Below the pieces are notes generated by a model that saw only the letters and a list, made by a program, of their open reading frames with translations, ran no database searches and had not been told where the DNA came from. From the NCBI RefSeq assembly GCF_017810075.1, contig NZ_JADNYK010000006.1, positions 62,001 to 126,000 on the forward strand: DNA of 64,000 nucleotides. Reading direction: 5' to 3'. Numbering within the stretch: the first letter of the stretch is position 1; the number at the start of each line of letters is the position of its first letter. Source of the stretch: Pseudozobellia sp. WGM2. GTDB taxonomy: Bacteria; Bacteroidota; Bacteroidia; Flavobacteriales; Flavobacteriaceae. Positions 8,852 through 18,000 of the stretch are shown here, piece by piece. Both the position numbers and the translations under genes were made by a program.

Positions 8852-9934
8852 ATGACAGATTCTAAAAAACCTATTCGGGTCTTGGTAGTCGGCTGTGGCA
8901 ATATGGGAGCATCCCATGCCATAGCTTATCACAACTTGAAAGAATTCTCTATTTGTGGCTTGGTTTCGACCGGTAAAAGCAAAGAAATATTGAATGAAAA
9001 ACTAAACAATGAATACCCGTTGTTCAACAATTACGAAGAAGCATTGGCGGTAACCGAACCCGATGCAGTTTGTATATCTACCTACCCTGACACGCATGAA
9101 GAGTTTGCCATTATGGCCTTAGATAAAGGTTGTAATGTCTTTATGGAAAAACCGCTTGCAGATACGGTTCAAGGCGCAGAACGCATTGCCAAAAAAGCAA
9201 TTGAAACCGGTAAAAAGGTGGTTGTCGGTTATATATTAAGACACCACCCTTCATGGCAAAAATTTGTAGAGCTTAGCCAAAAGCTAGGTAAGCCGCTCGT
9301 AATGCGCATGAACTTAAATCAGCAAAGTAAGGGGGAAATGTGGAATGTTCACCGAAACTTGATGAAGAGCTTGAGCCCCATTGTTGACTGTGGTGTACAT
9401 TACATCGATGTCATGTGCCAAATGACAAAATCAAAACCTGTTCAAGTAAATGCTATTGGTGCAAGAATGACAGAAGACATTCCCGAGTGGAACTATAATT
9501 ACGGGCAATTGCAAATACGTTTTGAAGACGGATCAGTAGGCTGGTATGAAGCCGGATGGGGGCCCATGGTAAGTGAAACCGCATTCTTCATTAAAGATGT
9601 CTTTGGCCCTCAAGGTTCGGTATCCATAGTGGCCAAAAATGCATCTTCATCGGGAAAATCAGATTCGGTCGAGGCGCATACCAATACCGAAGCCATCTTA
9701 TATCACCATGCTGCACTAGATGATAAAAATCATTTTATTAAAGAAGATTCGACAATAAATCTAGAAGATGAACCCGACCATCAGGAGCTCTGCACAAGAG
9801 AACAGCAGTATTTTCATAAGGCAATTTCTGAAAATATCGACTTAACGAACCATCTAGAAGATGCAGTAAATAGCTTGCGTATTGCGTTTGCTTGCGATCA
9901 ATCGATTCGAACGCAAAAATCAGTGAATTTGTAG
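8852..9934 (+). CDS. Gfo/Idh/MocA family oxidoreductase, cytoplasmic
   Basis: A 360-residue NAD(P)-dependent oxidoreductase without a signal peptide. It has the Rossmann glycine motif GCGNMG (14-19), the EKP catalytic lysine motif (99-101) and the DCGVHYIDVM motif with candidate catalytic Asp179 and His183. It follows the transporter gene by 54 bases and closes the plus-strand sugar locus. A likely job is reducing or oxidising the imported keto-sugar so that it can enter central metabolism; this is inference. It differs from the upstream Tat-exported family member, so the locus has one periplasmic and one cytoplasmic enzyme. A hairpin terminator within the element's left repeat lies about 65 bases past the stop. 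Confidence 0.92.
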   Translation: MTDSKKPIRVLVVGCGNMGASHAIAYHNLKEFSICGLVSTGKSKEILNEKLNNEYPLFNNYEEALAVTEPDAVCISTYPDTHEEFAIMALDKGCNVFMEKPLADTVQGAERIAKKAIETGKKVVVGYILRHHPSWQKFVELSQKLGKPLVMRMNLNQQSKGEMWNVHRNLMKSLSPIVDCGVHYIDVMCQMTKSKPVQVNAIGARMTEDIPEWNYNYGQLQIRFEDGSVGWYEAGWGPMVSETAFFIKDVFGPQGSVSIVAKNASSSGKSDSVEAHTNTEAILYHHAALDDKNHFIKEDSTINLEDEPDHQELCTREQQYFHKAISENIDLTNHLEDAVNSLRIAFACDQSIRTQKSVNL

Positions 9935-10000
9935 GCAACCTCTGGAAGGTCTATTTCTTCTGCTAAAGAGTAAAAATATACAGTATAGACTTGCAACAAA

Positions 10001-10028
10001 AAAAGCCGACTCCTAAAAGTCGGCTTTT
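10001..10028. terminator. Hairpin terminator (duplicated copy in attL)
   Basis: An 11-bp perfect stem (10001-10011 with 10018-10028) encloses the 6-base loop CCTAAA. On the minus strand the stem is followed by a run of T, so it was the terminator of the tRNA. On the plus strand it is followed by TTTTCCTTTG and may now end transcripts from the oxidoreductase gene that stops at 9934, shielding the element from the sugar locus. Confidence 0.75.
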
Positions 10029-10034
10029 CCTTTG

Positions 10035-10085
10035 TACAGGCGGAGAGACTCGAACTCTCACACCTTGCGGCACTAGATCCTAAGT
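10035..10085 (-). pseudogene. tRNA-Leu 3' fragment left by integration
   Basis: These 51 bases equal the 3' part of the intact tRNA-Leu at 32693-32774: 3' acceptor strand, T arm, variable arm and the anticodon stem 3' side, broken in the anticodon loop. The 5' half is absent, so no tRNA can form. It is the footprint of the element and not a gene. Confidence 0.92.
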
Positions 10086-10189
10086 TTTTTCTAATTTGTA
10101 CCTATAAATATTAAAACGCCTTATTATCAATTACTTATGAAATTGTATAAATCAAATAATACCATAAAAAGTCATATAAAACCATCATT

Positions 10190-10211
10190 TGTTGTACCTA
10201 TGTTGTACCCA
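10190..10211. repeat. Putative integrase arm-type sites, left (22-bp block shared with right end)
   Basis: The block has two direct copies of TGTTGTACC spaced 11 bases apart, about one helical turn. The same 22 bases occur at 32631-32652, beside attR. A related single copy, TTGTACCTA, lies at 10096-10104. The block is just upstream of the chosen integrase start, as expected for Int/Xis arm sites that also control the integrase promoter. The repeat is seen directly; the binding role is inferred. Confidence 0.6.
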
Positions 10212-10241
10212 GATTTTGTATCTTTATTTAAAATTAAGGCC

Positions 10242-11465
10242 ATGGCAACGATTCAAGCGACACTAAGAAGAAAGAAAAATAACGCAGGGCTTTATCCAAT
10301 TTCTATCCGCATTACCAAAAATAGGAAATCTACCTATATGTATACAGGACAATACGTTGATGAAAAATATTGGGACTCTGTAAAGAACAAAGTCAAAAAA
10401 AATCATCCTAACGCTACACGACTGAACAATCTGATTTCGGCCAAGTTGGCGGAAATCAATAAATCACTTTTGGATATCGAGAGCGATACCAAACCGATCG
10501 CTCGAATAGAAGAAATCAAGAATACCATTAAAAACAAGCATAAGAATCATTCGTTTTACACATTTGCCGAAGCTTATTTTGAGGAACTGGAAAAAAACAA
10601 GAAGTATTCGCGCATCAATTGTGAACGCCCCTTATTGAATAGGATTAAAGGGTATCCAAGGGCAAAAACGCTGACCTTCGAAGCTATTACCCCTCTTTTC
10701 TTGCGAGGCTTTATCTCCTTCCTAAGAAGCACCAAAGATTCCGTTGGGGAAAGAAGTATCGTAAATACGCTGATTTTCATACGCACACTGTACAACAGGG
10801 CCTCGCAGCAAAACATTGTATCCAGAGACAGTTATCCTTTTGGGAATACCGATGGAAAGATTAAAATAAGAATTCCAAAATCTATTAAAATCGGTCTTAC
10901 TTCAGAGGAAATCAAAATCATCGAAGATCTAGACCTTTCCGATAACCCCAAACAACACCACACACGAAATGTATTTCTTTTTAGTTTCTATCTCGCCGGA
11001 ATGCGAGTTTCCGATGTAGTTCAAATGACTTGGGCAAACGTGCAAGGAGAACGGATATATTATACCATGAATAAGAATCAAAAAAACCTTTCGCTCAAAA
11101 TACATGGTAAACTTCGGAAAATATTGGATGAGTACCTCCCGACGAAAACCGCGCACACCGATTATATATTTCCTGAATTAAAAGAAGCCGCCAATAATCC
11201 GAAAGATATTTTAAGGGTTAGCAAAACAGCAAACAAAAGACTTAATAGATATTTGGCGCAAATTGCCGAAAGAGCGGGAATTACAAAGAAAATCACGATG
11301 CACGTTTCCCGTCATTCCTTTGGGAATATATCTGGTGATCGAATTCCATTACAAGTTTTGCAAAAACTCTATAATCATTCCGATATTAAAACAACCATTG
11401 ACTACCAGCAAAACTTTGTAAATAAGGATTTGGACGATGCTCTTGATAGTGTTATTGGTTTTTGA
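10242..11465 (+). CDS. Tyrosine-type site-specific integrase
   Basis: The frame is open from 10137, but the ATG at 10242 (MATIQATLRRKK) is preferred: it gives the standard Bacteroidota integrase N-terminus and 407 residues, and leaves the 10190-10211 repeats outside the gene. The N-terminal arm-binding domain is about 1-90, the SAM-like core-binding domain about 105-200, and the catalytic domain follows. Catalytic residues are visible: R255 (GMRVSD), H354 and R357 (HVSRHSFG), H379 (YNHSD) and nucleophile Y388 (IDYQ). It catalyses insertion into and excision from tRNA-Leu. It sits directly inside attL, reading into the element. No separate excisionase gene was recognised. Confidence 0.95.
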   Translation: MATIQATLRRKKNNAGLYPISIRITKNRKSTYMYTGQYVDEKYWDSVKNKVKKNHPNATRLNNLISAKLAEINKSLLDIESDTKPIARIEEIKNTIKNKHKNHSFYTFAEAYFEELEKNKKYSRINCERPLLNRIKGYPRAKTLTFEAITPLFLRGFISFLRSTKDSVGERSIVNTLIFIRTLYNRASQQNIVSRDSYPFGNTDGKIKIRIPKSIKIGLTSEEIKIIEDLDLSDNPKQHHTRNVFLFSFYLAGMRVSDVVQMTWANVQGERIYYTMNKNQKNLSLKIHGKLRKILDEYLPTKTAHTDYIFPELKEAANNPKDILRVSKTANKRLNRYLAQIAERAGITKKITMHVSRHSFGNISGDRIPLQVLQKLYNHSDIKTTIDYQQNFVNKDLDDALDSVIGF

Positions 11466-11794
11466 TCAGTATGAATTTTATGACTAATTACATGGATAAA
11501 AGCTTTTGAATAATCCGTATTTTTCCTTTTTACTATATAATAAAAAAGCAACCAGGACTATCAAATCTCAAAATCGACAATGGTAGTAACTATTTCATCC
11601 CCCCAAATCTTTCCATAACTAACCTGCGCGTGGATTCTGCGGAGTTTCTTTAGCGTTCCGGTAGATAAGCGTTAAGAAGAAACTCCGTAGGGCGCAAACC
11701 TACCTTGGCTGGGCACACCATACCTTTTCTCTCCCTATCCACAAAAAAAGCGCCAGTAGGGCGAAAATTCTTCATCAAAACATCTGTTCAAATT
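11466..11794. other. Intergenic region with a long hairpin (11640-11687)
   Basis: This 329-base gap lies between the convergent integrase and relaxase genes and has no convincing gene. The notable structure is an 11-bp perfect inverted repeat, CGGAGTTTCTT at 11640-11650 and its complement at 11677-11687, with a 26-base loop. The stretch 11620-11720 looks richer in GC than the flanks. It may be a transcript-end structure for both genes, a small RNA or a transfer-related site. No T run follows the hairpin, so it is not a typical intrinsic terminator. Confidence 0.4.
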
Positions 11795-14086
11795 CTATAA
11801 AGAAGGGCCCATGCCTTTCCTCTTGAATTTTGTAAAATCCGTAAACTCATCCTTGAACCCGTTGAACATTTCTTCTTCTTTGAAACTATTGCCTCCCAAC
11901 ATATTTCCAAGGGCATAAACACCCTTTCGAAGCAGAAGCACCTGTTTTCTATCCACTTGCTTTCGGGAAACAGTACCTAGAGCTTCCTTAAATCCTTTTT
12001 CCATATGATGTTCAATGATTGTCAGGGGCAGATTGGGTCTTACCCCATCCAATACGAACAGATAGGCCGCCTTCGTATATTGCCCTCGCTCCATTAAATG
12101 CGAAGACCAGAGATTTTTCAAATTGCCCCTCCCATCGGTTGTAATGCTTTCCAAGATTTCTGCTTGGTTATTCAAAACCAGATTCAGGTTCTTTACCGAT
12201 TCCAGATAGGTCTGTGTTTTTGGAGTAAGTGGAACTTGTACCGGGTACTTGGAATATATAGAAGAGATGCACAACTTTTCTTCCTTTCGCTCAAAATAGA
12301 AGCCTTTGGCATTGAAAAATGCCATATAATCCCTTGGAGATTTCTCGAAGGATATCTGCATGCGTTCGGCGAATTTATGATAAGACTTCAGGCTAAAAAG
12401 TTCGAATCGCTGCCTATATTTTTGGGTCATGGCCGCATAGAGGTTCGGGAACATCAATGGCAGGAATATCGCCGTCGGACGTAGGTCGATTTCTTTTTCG
12501 GTCTTGTCGTTCAGGAGACCGTCCAAGACCGTTTCGTTTTCCCTGATGAAGCTAGGGGAAGCATAAAATTCGATTTGTTCCGGATACGGCACCTTACCTA
12601 TATCCAGTTTTGATCGATGCTGATAGGAATTTGCATAGATAAGGTTGTCCTTATCATATCTTGTACCAAGACTGTGTATAAACTCAAAAAGAACCCGCTT
12701 TTGTTTTGGTGCTTCGAATAGTTGCTTGCCAATGGCCTGCTTTATTAGTTCGGCCTTAGAATTCAGTTCCTTTTCTTCCTTGACCAATTCCGTGATGTAT
12801 TGCTTTTCCTTTACAATAGTGAATTGCTCTTGTATCATCCTGCTTAAACTCCGGTTGTCAGTGCGCGGATATTTTTTAAAAAATAGAAAACGTTCCGATT
12901 TGGTCATTTCCATGACTATGGCCTTTATCGGCATCCTTTCGATATGTTCGGAAAAAAGAAACTTTTTCCCCGAATTCCGGTAGGTGCTTTCATAGGCTTC
13001 CTTGATGGACTTTTGAATTTCCAGTTTTAGTTGCTTGCTTTCCGCATCTATCTGGGTGTATTCATTATTGAATTTTTCGGGGTTCTTTCGGATTGCGATA
13101 TGGGGTGCTATTTCTTTGGATTTGAGAACATATCCCGATTTTTCATAGATGGTAAAATCCACGGGGGTTTCTTGCTCGTCATATTCTATTTTGCAATCTA
13201 GATTTTGATAGGAGTCTAGGATGTCGGGAAGATGATCGGGATTTATGTTCTTGAAAAGTCCGTAGGTGGTATCCAGTTGTTTTTCCAATCGCTTTTTGAC
13301 CATCGGCAACAGTTTAGAGCTTTTATTTTGTTCAAAGACTTTTTGCAGTTTTGGTCCGCTCAATTGGGGATGCACTGTATAGCCGTTGATAAATCTCGAT
13401 TTGTAGCCATCTTTTACGGCAACTCCAAAAGACACTCCTATCCTGCCATTTCGCTCGACCGTCCTTAGCTCGATGTGGTGGTCTTTGAGGTGTCCGGCCA
13501 GTTCCTTAAAGCTCCGCACCTTGTACTTTTGCAAAGCGATATTCACGATGTCCTGTATATAGAACCTGACCCCATTAATGTCACGGTTCCGGAATTCTGG
13601 CATTTCATATATCGGAAGTTCCTTCGTCTGTTTTGTATCGGGCGACGGGGAAAGTCCGAATTCTTTTTCCAAATATTTCTGGGTCGCTATGCTCCTTCTG
13701 ATATCGTTGGAGAGGTTTATCTGTAAACAATCTTCCTTGATGGTGGACGAGACGATATGTACGTGCTCATGTTTGGTGTCATGATGTCTTATAACAACAT
13801 AGGGCTGTTCGCCATAGCCCATATGGTTCATATAGTTTTTGGAAAGTTCGAAAAAGTCAGTATCGTTCAAGTACTCGCCACGTGGAAGGTTAAGCGAGAT
13901 ATGCGCATACCTTTTTTCCGAGTCATGGCGATTGCCAAGATGGTAAAGCACGCGTCCGAAAAACTTCATATCGGTATTGGTATCGGAATACGTATTCTGA
14001 AAGCCTAGAATCGTGCTTTGCGATTTGCCCATTACATAATTCAATACGCCCTGAACATTTTCTCGATAAAGAATCCTTGCTATCAT
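11795..14086 (-). CDS. mobA: MobA-type relaxase (mobilization nuclease)
   Basis: A 763-residue relaxase of the VirD2/MOBP-like superfamily. The N-terminal ~250 residues form the nuclease domain: a Tyr near residue 7-17 is the candidate nicking nucleophile, followed by the metal-binding three-histidine motif HHDTKHEHVHIV (near 100-111). It nicks oriT and leads the strand into the recipient. The long C-terminal part is charged, partly coiled-coil and of no recognised family, possibly for contact with a coupling protein. Its start overlaps the mobC stop by 4 bases (ATGA), so the two are translationally coupled. No conjugation pore or coupling protein is encoded in the element, so transfer in trans is expected. 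Confidence 0.9.
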   Translation of the reverse strand: MIARILYRENVQGVLNYVMGKSQSTILGFQNTYSDTNTDMKFFGRVLYHLGNRHDSEKRYAHISLNLPRGEYLNDTDFFELSKNYMNHMGYGEQPYVVIRHHDTKHEHVHIVSSTIKEDCLQINLSNDIRRSIATQKYLEKEFGLSPSPDTKQTKELPIYEMPEFRNRDINGVRFYIQDIVNIALQKYKVRSFKELAGHLKDHHIELRTVERNGRIGVSFGVAVKDGYKSRFINGYTVHPQLSGPKLQKVFEQNKSSKLLPMVKKRLEKQLDTTYGLFKNINPDHLPDILDSYQNLDCKIEYDEQETPVDFTIYEKSGYVLKSKEIAPHIAIRKNPEKFNNEYTQIDAESKQLKLEIQKSIKEAYESTYRNSGKKFLFSEHIERMPIKAIVMEMTKSERFLFFKKYPRTDNRSLSRMIQEQFTIVKEKQYITELVKEEKELNSKAELIKQAIGKQLFEAPKQKRVLFEFIHSLGTRYDKDNLIYANSYQHRSKLDIGKVPYPEQIEFYASPSFIRENETVLDGLLNDKTEKEIDLRPTAIFLPLMFPNLYAAMTQKYRQRFELFSLKSYHKFAERMQISFEKSPRDYMAFFNAKGFYFERKEEKLCISSIYSKYPVQVPLTPKTQTYLESVKNLNLVLNNQAEILESITTDGRGNLKNLWSSHLMERGQYTKAAYLFVLDGVRPNLPLTIIEHHMEKGFKEALGTVSRKQVDRKQVLLLRKGVYALGNMLGGNSFKEEEMFNGFKDEFTDFTKFKRKGMGPSL

Positions 14087-14472
14087 TTTTGGGTTTTATC
14101 GTTCATCGTTTCAATGAGTTCGAGCATCAGTTCGTTGGCCTTTTCCAATTCCCTTTCAAGGTTGGAATTTGGACTTCTCATGTTCTTGTAGTTAGCCACT
14201 TTTACAAGTTGGTTGATGTTGGTGCCTATCTTATTGATTTGATAACTGAGGTTGGAGATACCATCAGGAATCTGTTTTTCCTTCGTAGTTTTTTTGTTCA
14301 AAATGAGCTTTCTCAAGAACGGGCCGACCGTTCCCCTTTTCCCGAAATCAAGGTTGTATGATTGCAGGATGGACTTTACTTTTTCCAGTTCCGTTCCGTT
14401 GAACCTGAGCGTTATGGCATGCTCCCTTTTCCTGTCTCCGAGACGTTTTCTTCCACCTTTATTGCCAGCCAT
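14083..14472 (-). CDS. mobC: MobC-like relaxosome accessory protein
   Basis: A 129-residue basic protein. It has an N-terminal Lys/Arg-rich segment (GGRKRLGDRKRE) and a ribbon-helix-helix-like part (ITLRFNGTELEKV). The family hallmark NINQLVKVAN appears near residue 85-95. MobC proteins bind and open oriT so the relaxase can nick it. It is the first gene of the mobCA operon, with palindromic oriT candidates immediately upstream (14519-14563). The length fits the Bacteroidota MobC family. Confidence 0.85.
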   Translation of the reverse strand: MAGNKGGRKRLGDRKREHAITLRFNGTELEKVKSILQSYNLDFGKRGTVGPFLRKLILNKKTTKEKQIPDGISNLSYQINKIGTNINQLVKVANYKNMRSPNSNLERELEKANELMLELIETMNDKTQK

Positions 14473-14518
14473 TTTTTAAACCGATTTTATCGTTTTTCAC
14501 TTCGTCAGAAGTAGGCGT

Positions 14519-14563
14519 TTTTGCGATGCGCAAAACATCACTTGCTATCCACCTTCGTGGATA
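14519..14563. other. Candidate oriT / mob promoter palindromes
   Basis: Two perfect short inverted repeats lie 47-91 bases upstream of the mobC start: TTTTGCG-ATG-CGCAAAA (14519-14535) and TATCCAC-CTTC-GTGGATA (14546-14563). Paired hairpins just upstream of mobC are typical of relaxosome binding sites. They could also be autoregulatory operators for MobC. No nic-site consensus was recognised, so the oriT call is inference. Confidence 0.45.
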
Positions 14564-15045
14564 AATATATGTAATAGATTTTAAATATAACTAACTTATA
14601 ATCAGTATTTTAACTCTATAAATCATATCAAACCATATTAGATTATATGGAACCAATCCACAGTTTTATCTGGTCTAATATGGTGTTCAAAAAATTAGTG
14701 AAATATGAAAATATTCAAGTTTGTTGTGGGTAGGGAGAAGAAAGGGCAAGCGGTTTTTTCCACCGCTTGTTCTTTTGCGCGGCTCCGAGGGGGTATGGCA
14801 AAACTGGAACGAAAAGACGGCCGTGCGGATAAGCGAAGCGTGTCCGCACGAAAGGATTGGAGAGGAAGAGTTGCCAGACTTCCGCAGGGGCTTTGAAACA
14901 AAAATTAAATCAATTGTATCATCCAAACAATCTCATTTATGAACAGAAATACTCAACTTATATTTGAACAAAAAGTTTATTTCGTCCCTTTAACTAAAAA
15001 TGACTACGTAGAACTTAATTTTTTCTAAAATAAATGTTTTTTATC
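14564..15045. other. Non-coding region with a GC-rich structured block (14747-14850)
   Basis: AT-rich DNA flanks a block of about 160 bases that is clearly richer in GC than its surroundings. Two strong hairpins lie in it: CAAGCGGT/ACCGCTTG (14747-14754 with 14762-14769, 7-base loop) and CGTGCGGA/TCCGCACG (14822-14829 with 14843-14850, 13-base loop). Short overlapping open frames on both strands carry no recognisable protein. Candidates are a second transfer-origin element, a structured RNA or a replication-related site. Reading alone cannot decide. Confidence 0.4.
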
Positions 15046-15053
15046 TACGTTTG
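15046..15053 (+). promoter_or_regulatory. Candidate Bacteroidota -7 box for the surface-protein gene
   Basis: TACGTTTG matches the Bacteroidota TANNTTTG -7 consensus and lies 24 bases upstream of the ATG at 15077, in an AT-rich region. No clear TTTG -33 element is seen at the right spacing, so the call is tentative. Confidence 0.35.
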
Positions 15054-15076
15054 ATAAGTTCAATCTAACCAACGAC

Positions 15077-18000
15077 ATGCCCTTCAAATCTCAGTACCCC
15101 CGTCAAAGTACTTTTTATTGTATTTTTTCCTTGGTAACATTGCTATTGATGGGCCTTACTTCCAGAGCGCAAGATTCATATCAGGTTTCCGTAAATACTT
15201 TGAATAATTCCGATTGCAGTACCAATGATGGCAGAATAGCAATAGGTGTATTGACAGATAATGCTATCTGTCAAGAAGTAGTAACGAAAAAGCGGATAGC
15301 ATTTTCAGATAGCGAGATTTTAGATTTTGTAATCGCGGATTTCCACAATGACAATTTAGATGATGTAGTTTATAGCAATGGAAATTCCCTGATATTACTC
15401 AAAAATGAGGGTGCAGAGATTTTCGTTGAAAACATTTTAGATGACTCGATTACCAATATCAATACTCTTGCCTTTGGCGACATTGATTCTGACGGTAATA
15501 AAGACCTAATTGCACGCAGCAGCACTAAATTATTTTGGTTCAAAAATAATGGAGTTTCATTTGAAAAAATCGAAATACTGCCTTCCAACGCATATACCTA
15601 CTTTTCTATATCAGATTATGACGGCGATGGCATAACCGATATTCTTGCGGCATCCAACTCTAGTGTAAGGTTGCTTGTAAACGATGGGAATGAAAATTTC
15701 ACAAATACTGCTTTGGCTTCAATCTCTGACAATATTGAGTCCATCGACTGGAATGGAGATGGATTTTTAGACTTTCTCGAATATGGCGATGAAACCGTGG
15801 AGATACATCAAAATGATGGCAATGGCAACTTTACGAAGAGTGAGTTATATGATACTTTCGTTTACGATGTCAAGGACATTGCGGTTACAGACCATGAAGG
15901 TGATGGCGATATGGATTTCTTTACTTTGAACGAGGCGAGCAATTATAGTTCCAATGGCATAAGTTTGATTTTGAACAATGGCAATGGAACATTTAGCAGA
16001 ACATTTGTTTATGAAGAAAGATGGAATTTTCTTGATAAATTGATCCCGGGCGACATTAACAATGATGGATCTATGGACGTTATTGCAGGTGCTACGCCCA
16101 CGAATACCAAGTATATCAATGATGGAAATGGCACTTTCACACGTTCTTTACTATTAGATCATGATGAAACTACACAAGAGTTCAAGTTGTTGGATATCGA
16201 CAATGCTCTGAAAAACGTTCCACTTTATAGATCGGAGAACGAACTCTTTTGGTTCAAAAGCGAATGCCTAGTGGAAAACCAAAATTCAAAATTTGAGTAT
16301 TCGATTAATGGTGGTGCCACTTTTCAAGATGACGGATTATTTTCGGGCTTACCAACAGGCTCCTATAACATTAGGGTACGTAATTTAGTGAATTCGGAAG
16401 TACAGGATTATTCCGGAAACCCTGTTCTGATAGAAGCCTCGAAAATTGTTATTAATGAGGTTGACACAACTGACTCAAGATACTGTGATAATGGAACCGG
16501 GTCAATCAACATAAGTGCGGAGTTTCCATTAAGAAAAGACAATGTCTTTGGTGAAAAGGTCAAAATCGGGAACTTTGCTTCATATTACGTAGATCTTGAT
16601 TTTGACGGCAATATAGATGTGTTAGGCATTGACAATGGTGCGAATGTGAATAGCCAGATATTTTGGTATAAGAATCACGGTACTGGCGGATTTACCAAAC
16701 AAAGAATTTACAGTCGAGGAACACAGGATGAAATTAACCACCTGTATACCGTTGATATTGACAATGACAATGACCTTGACATCATAATCGATGTTGAGGG
16801 CGGTGATGATGAGAACATATTGATCAATGATGGCAATCAAACATTTACTCGGTACAATTTAGAAATCATAGGTTTTTATGACAGATTAACACCAATCTCC
16901 GCTGATATGGATGGTGATGGAGATATTGATTTGCTGGCACGTTCAACGGGTTATCAACAAATGGCATGGCATGAAAACACTGGTGATCGAGGCTCGGGTG
17001 GTTCGTATGCGTTCACTAGACATCAAATTTTCGACATCATTGGAGAAATTACTCAAATACATCCTGAGGATATGGATGGCGATGGGGATATTGATTTAAT
17101 AGTTTCTACTAAATACAATGGTAGTTGGGATGTTGTCGGGGGCCTTTTCTTCTTTGAAAATGACGGCAATCAAAACTTTACCGAAAACATCATTTTCACT
17201 GGGGCTAATGTAGAAGAGATAACAATTGATGATTTTGATTTTGATTCTGATCTTGACATCGTCTATACCAGTTCGGGTAAAAACGAGATTAATGTGGCCC
17301 TTAATGACGGAAACGAGAATTTCACTGATCAGCTTGTAAGCGGGCAAGCTGGTTACGGGCTTTTTGTGCGTGATATCGACTTGGATGGAAACAAGGATAT
17401 TATTACGGTTCAGAGAGGGAGTGCTTTCCAAGAACCAAACAAAATAAAATGGTTTAAGAATAATGGTATTGGTAGCTATGAACAAAATACAATTTATGAA
17501 GGAGCAACATATCTAGAAACCTTTTTAATTGCGAATGATATTGATAAGGATGGTGATATAGATATCCTTAAAAACGGTGACTACTATTTGAACGAGACCA
17601 CTTTCGAATTGAATAGCTCTCCTTTGACTTATTCTATTGACGATGGAATAACTTTTAATGCTGGGGCTTCATTTCAAAATTTGAATCCCGGCGAATATAA
17701 TATTCAAGTCAAATACAAAGACTGCATAGAAGTTTATCCTGATAATCCTATTTCGATCTCAGGCAGATATCCAATAAGTATCGAAGATGTGCAATCAACG
17801 GCACCAACGAGTCCGAATGTAAATGATGGTACGATTACGATTACTTCGAGTGCCGAAGACGTGGAGTATTGCGGCGAATTTGATGACGAAGAACTTCTAA
17901 ATATTGACCAACTGATACCATCCTTGAAATCCTCGATTATTGATTATGATAATGACGGTCTTTTAGATGTTATTGCTTCTCAGAATCAAGAGGTGGTCTG

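Larger units (their letters stand above)
9998..10085. repeat. attL: 88-bp direct repeat (left copy)
   Basis: This 88-bp stretch is identical to 32656-32743. It starts with a run of seven A, contains the terminator hairpin and 51 nt of the tRNA-Leu 3' part (complement), and ends in the anticodon loop at TAAGT. Beyond that point the left copy continues with a T run while the right copy continues into tRNA. The recombination crossover must lie within this identity, as expected for tyrosine-integrase insertion into the 3' half of a tRNA gene. Confidence 0.93.

Noticed and set aside
10137-10241. Longer integrase start at 10137
   Set aside because: The extra 35 codons run through the phased TGTTGTACC repeats and have no family similarity; ATG 10242 gives the canonical N-terminus.
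12098-14361. Plus-strand open frames antisense to mobA and mobC
   Set aside because: Shadow frames of the real minus-strand genes; codon patterns and family motifs support only mobA and mobC.
14687-14942. Four overlapping open frames in the GC-rich hairpin block
   Set aside because: All overlap on both strands, none has a recognisable protein pattern, and they arise from the GC-rich structured DNA.
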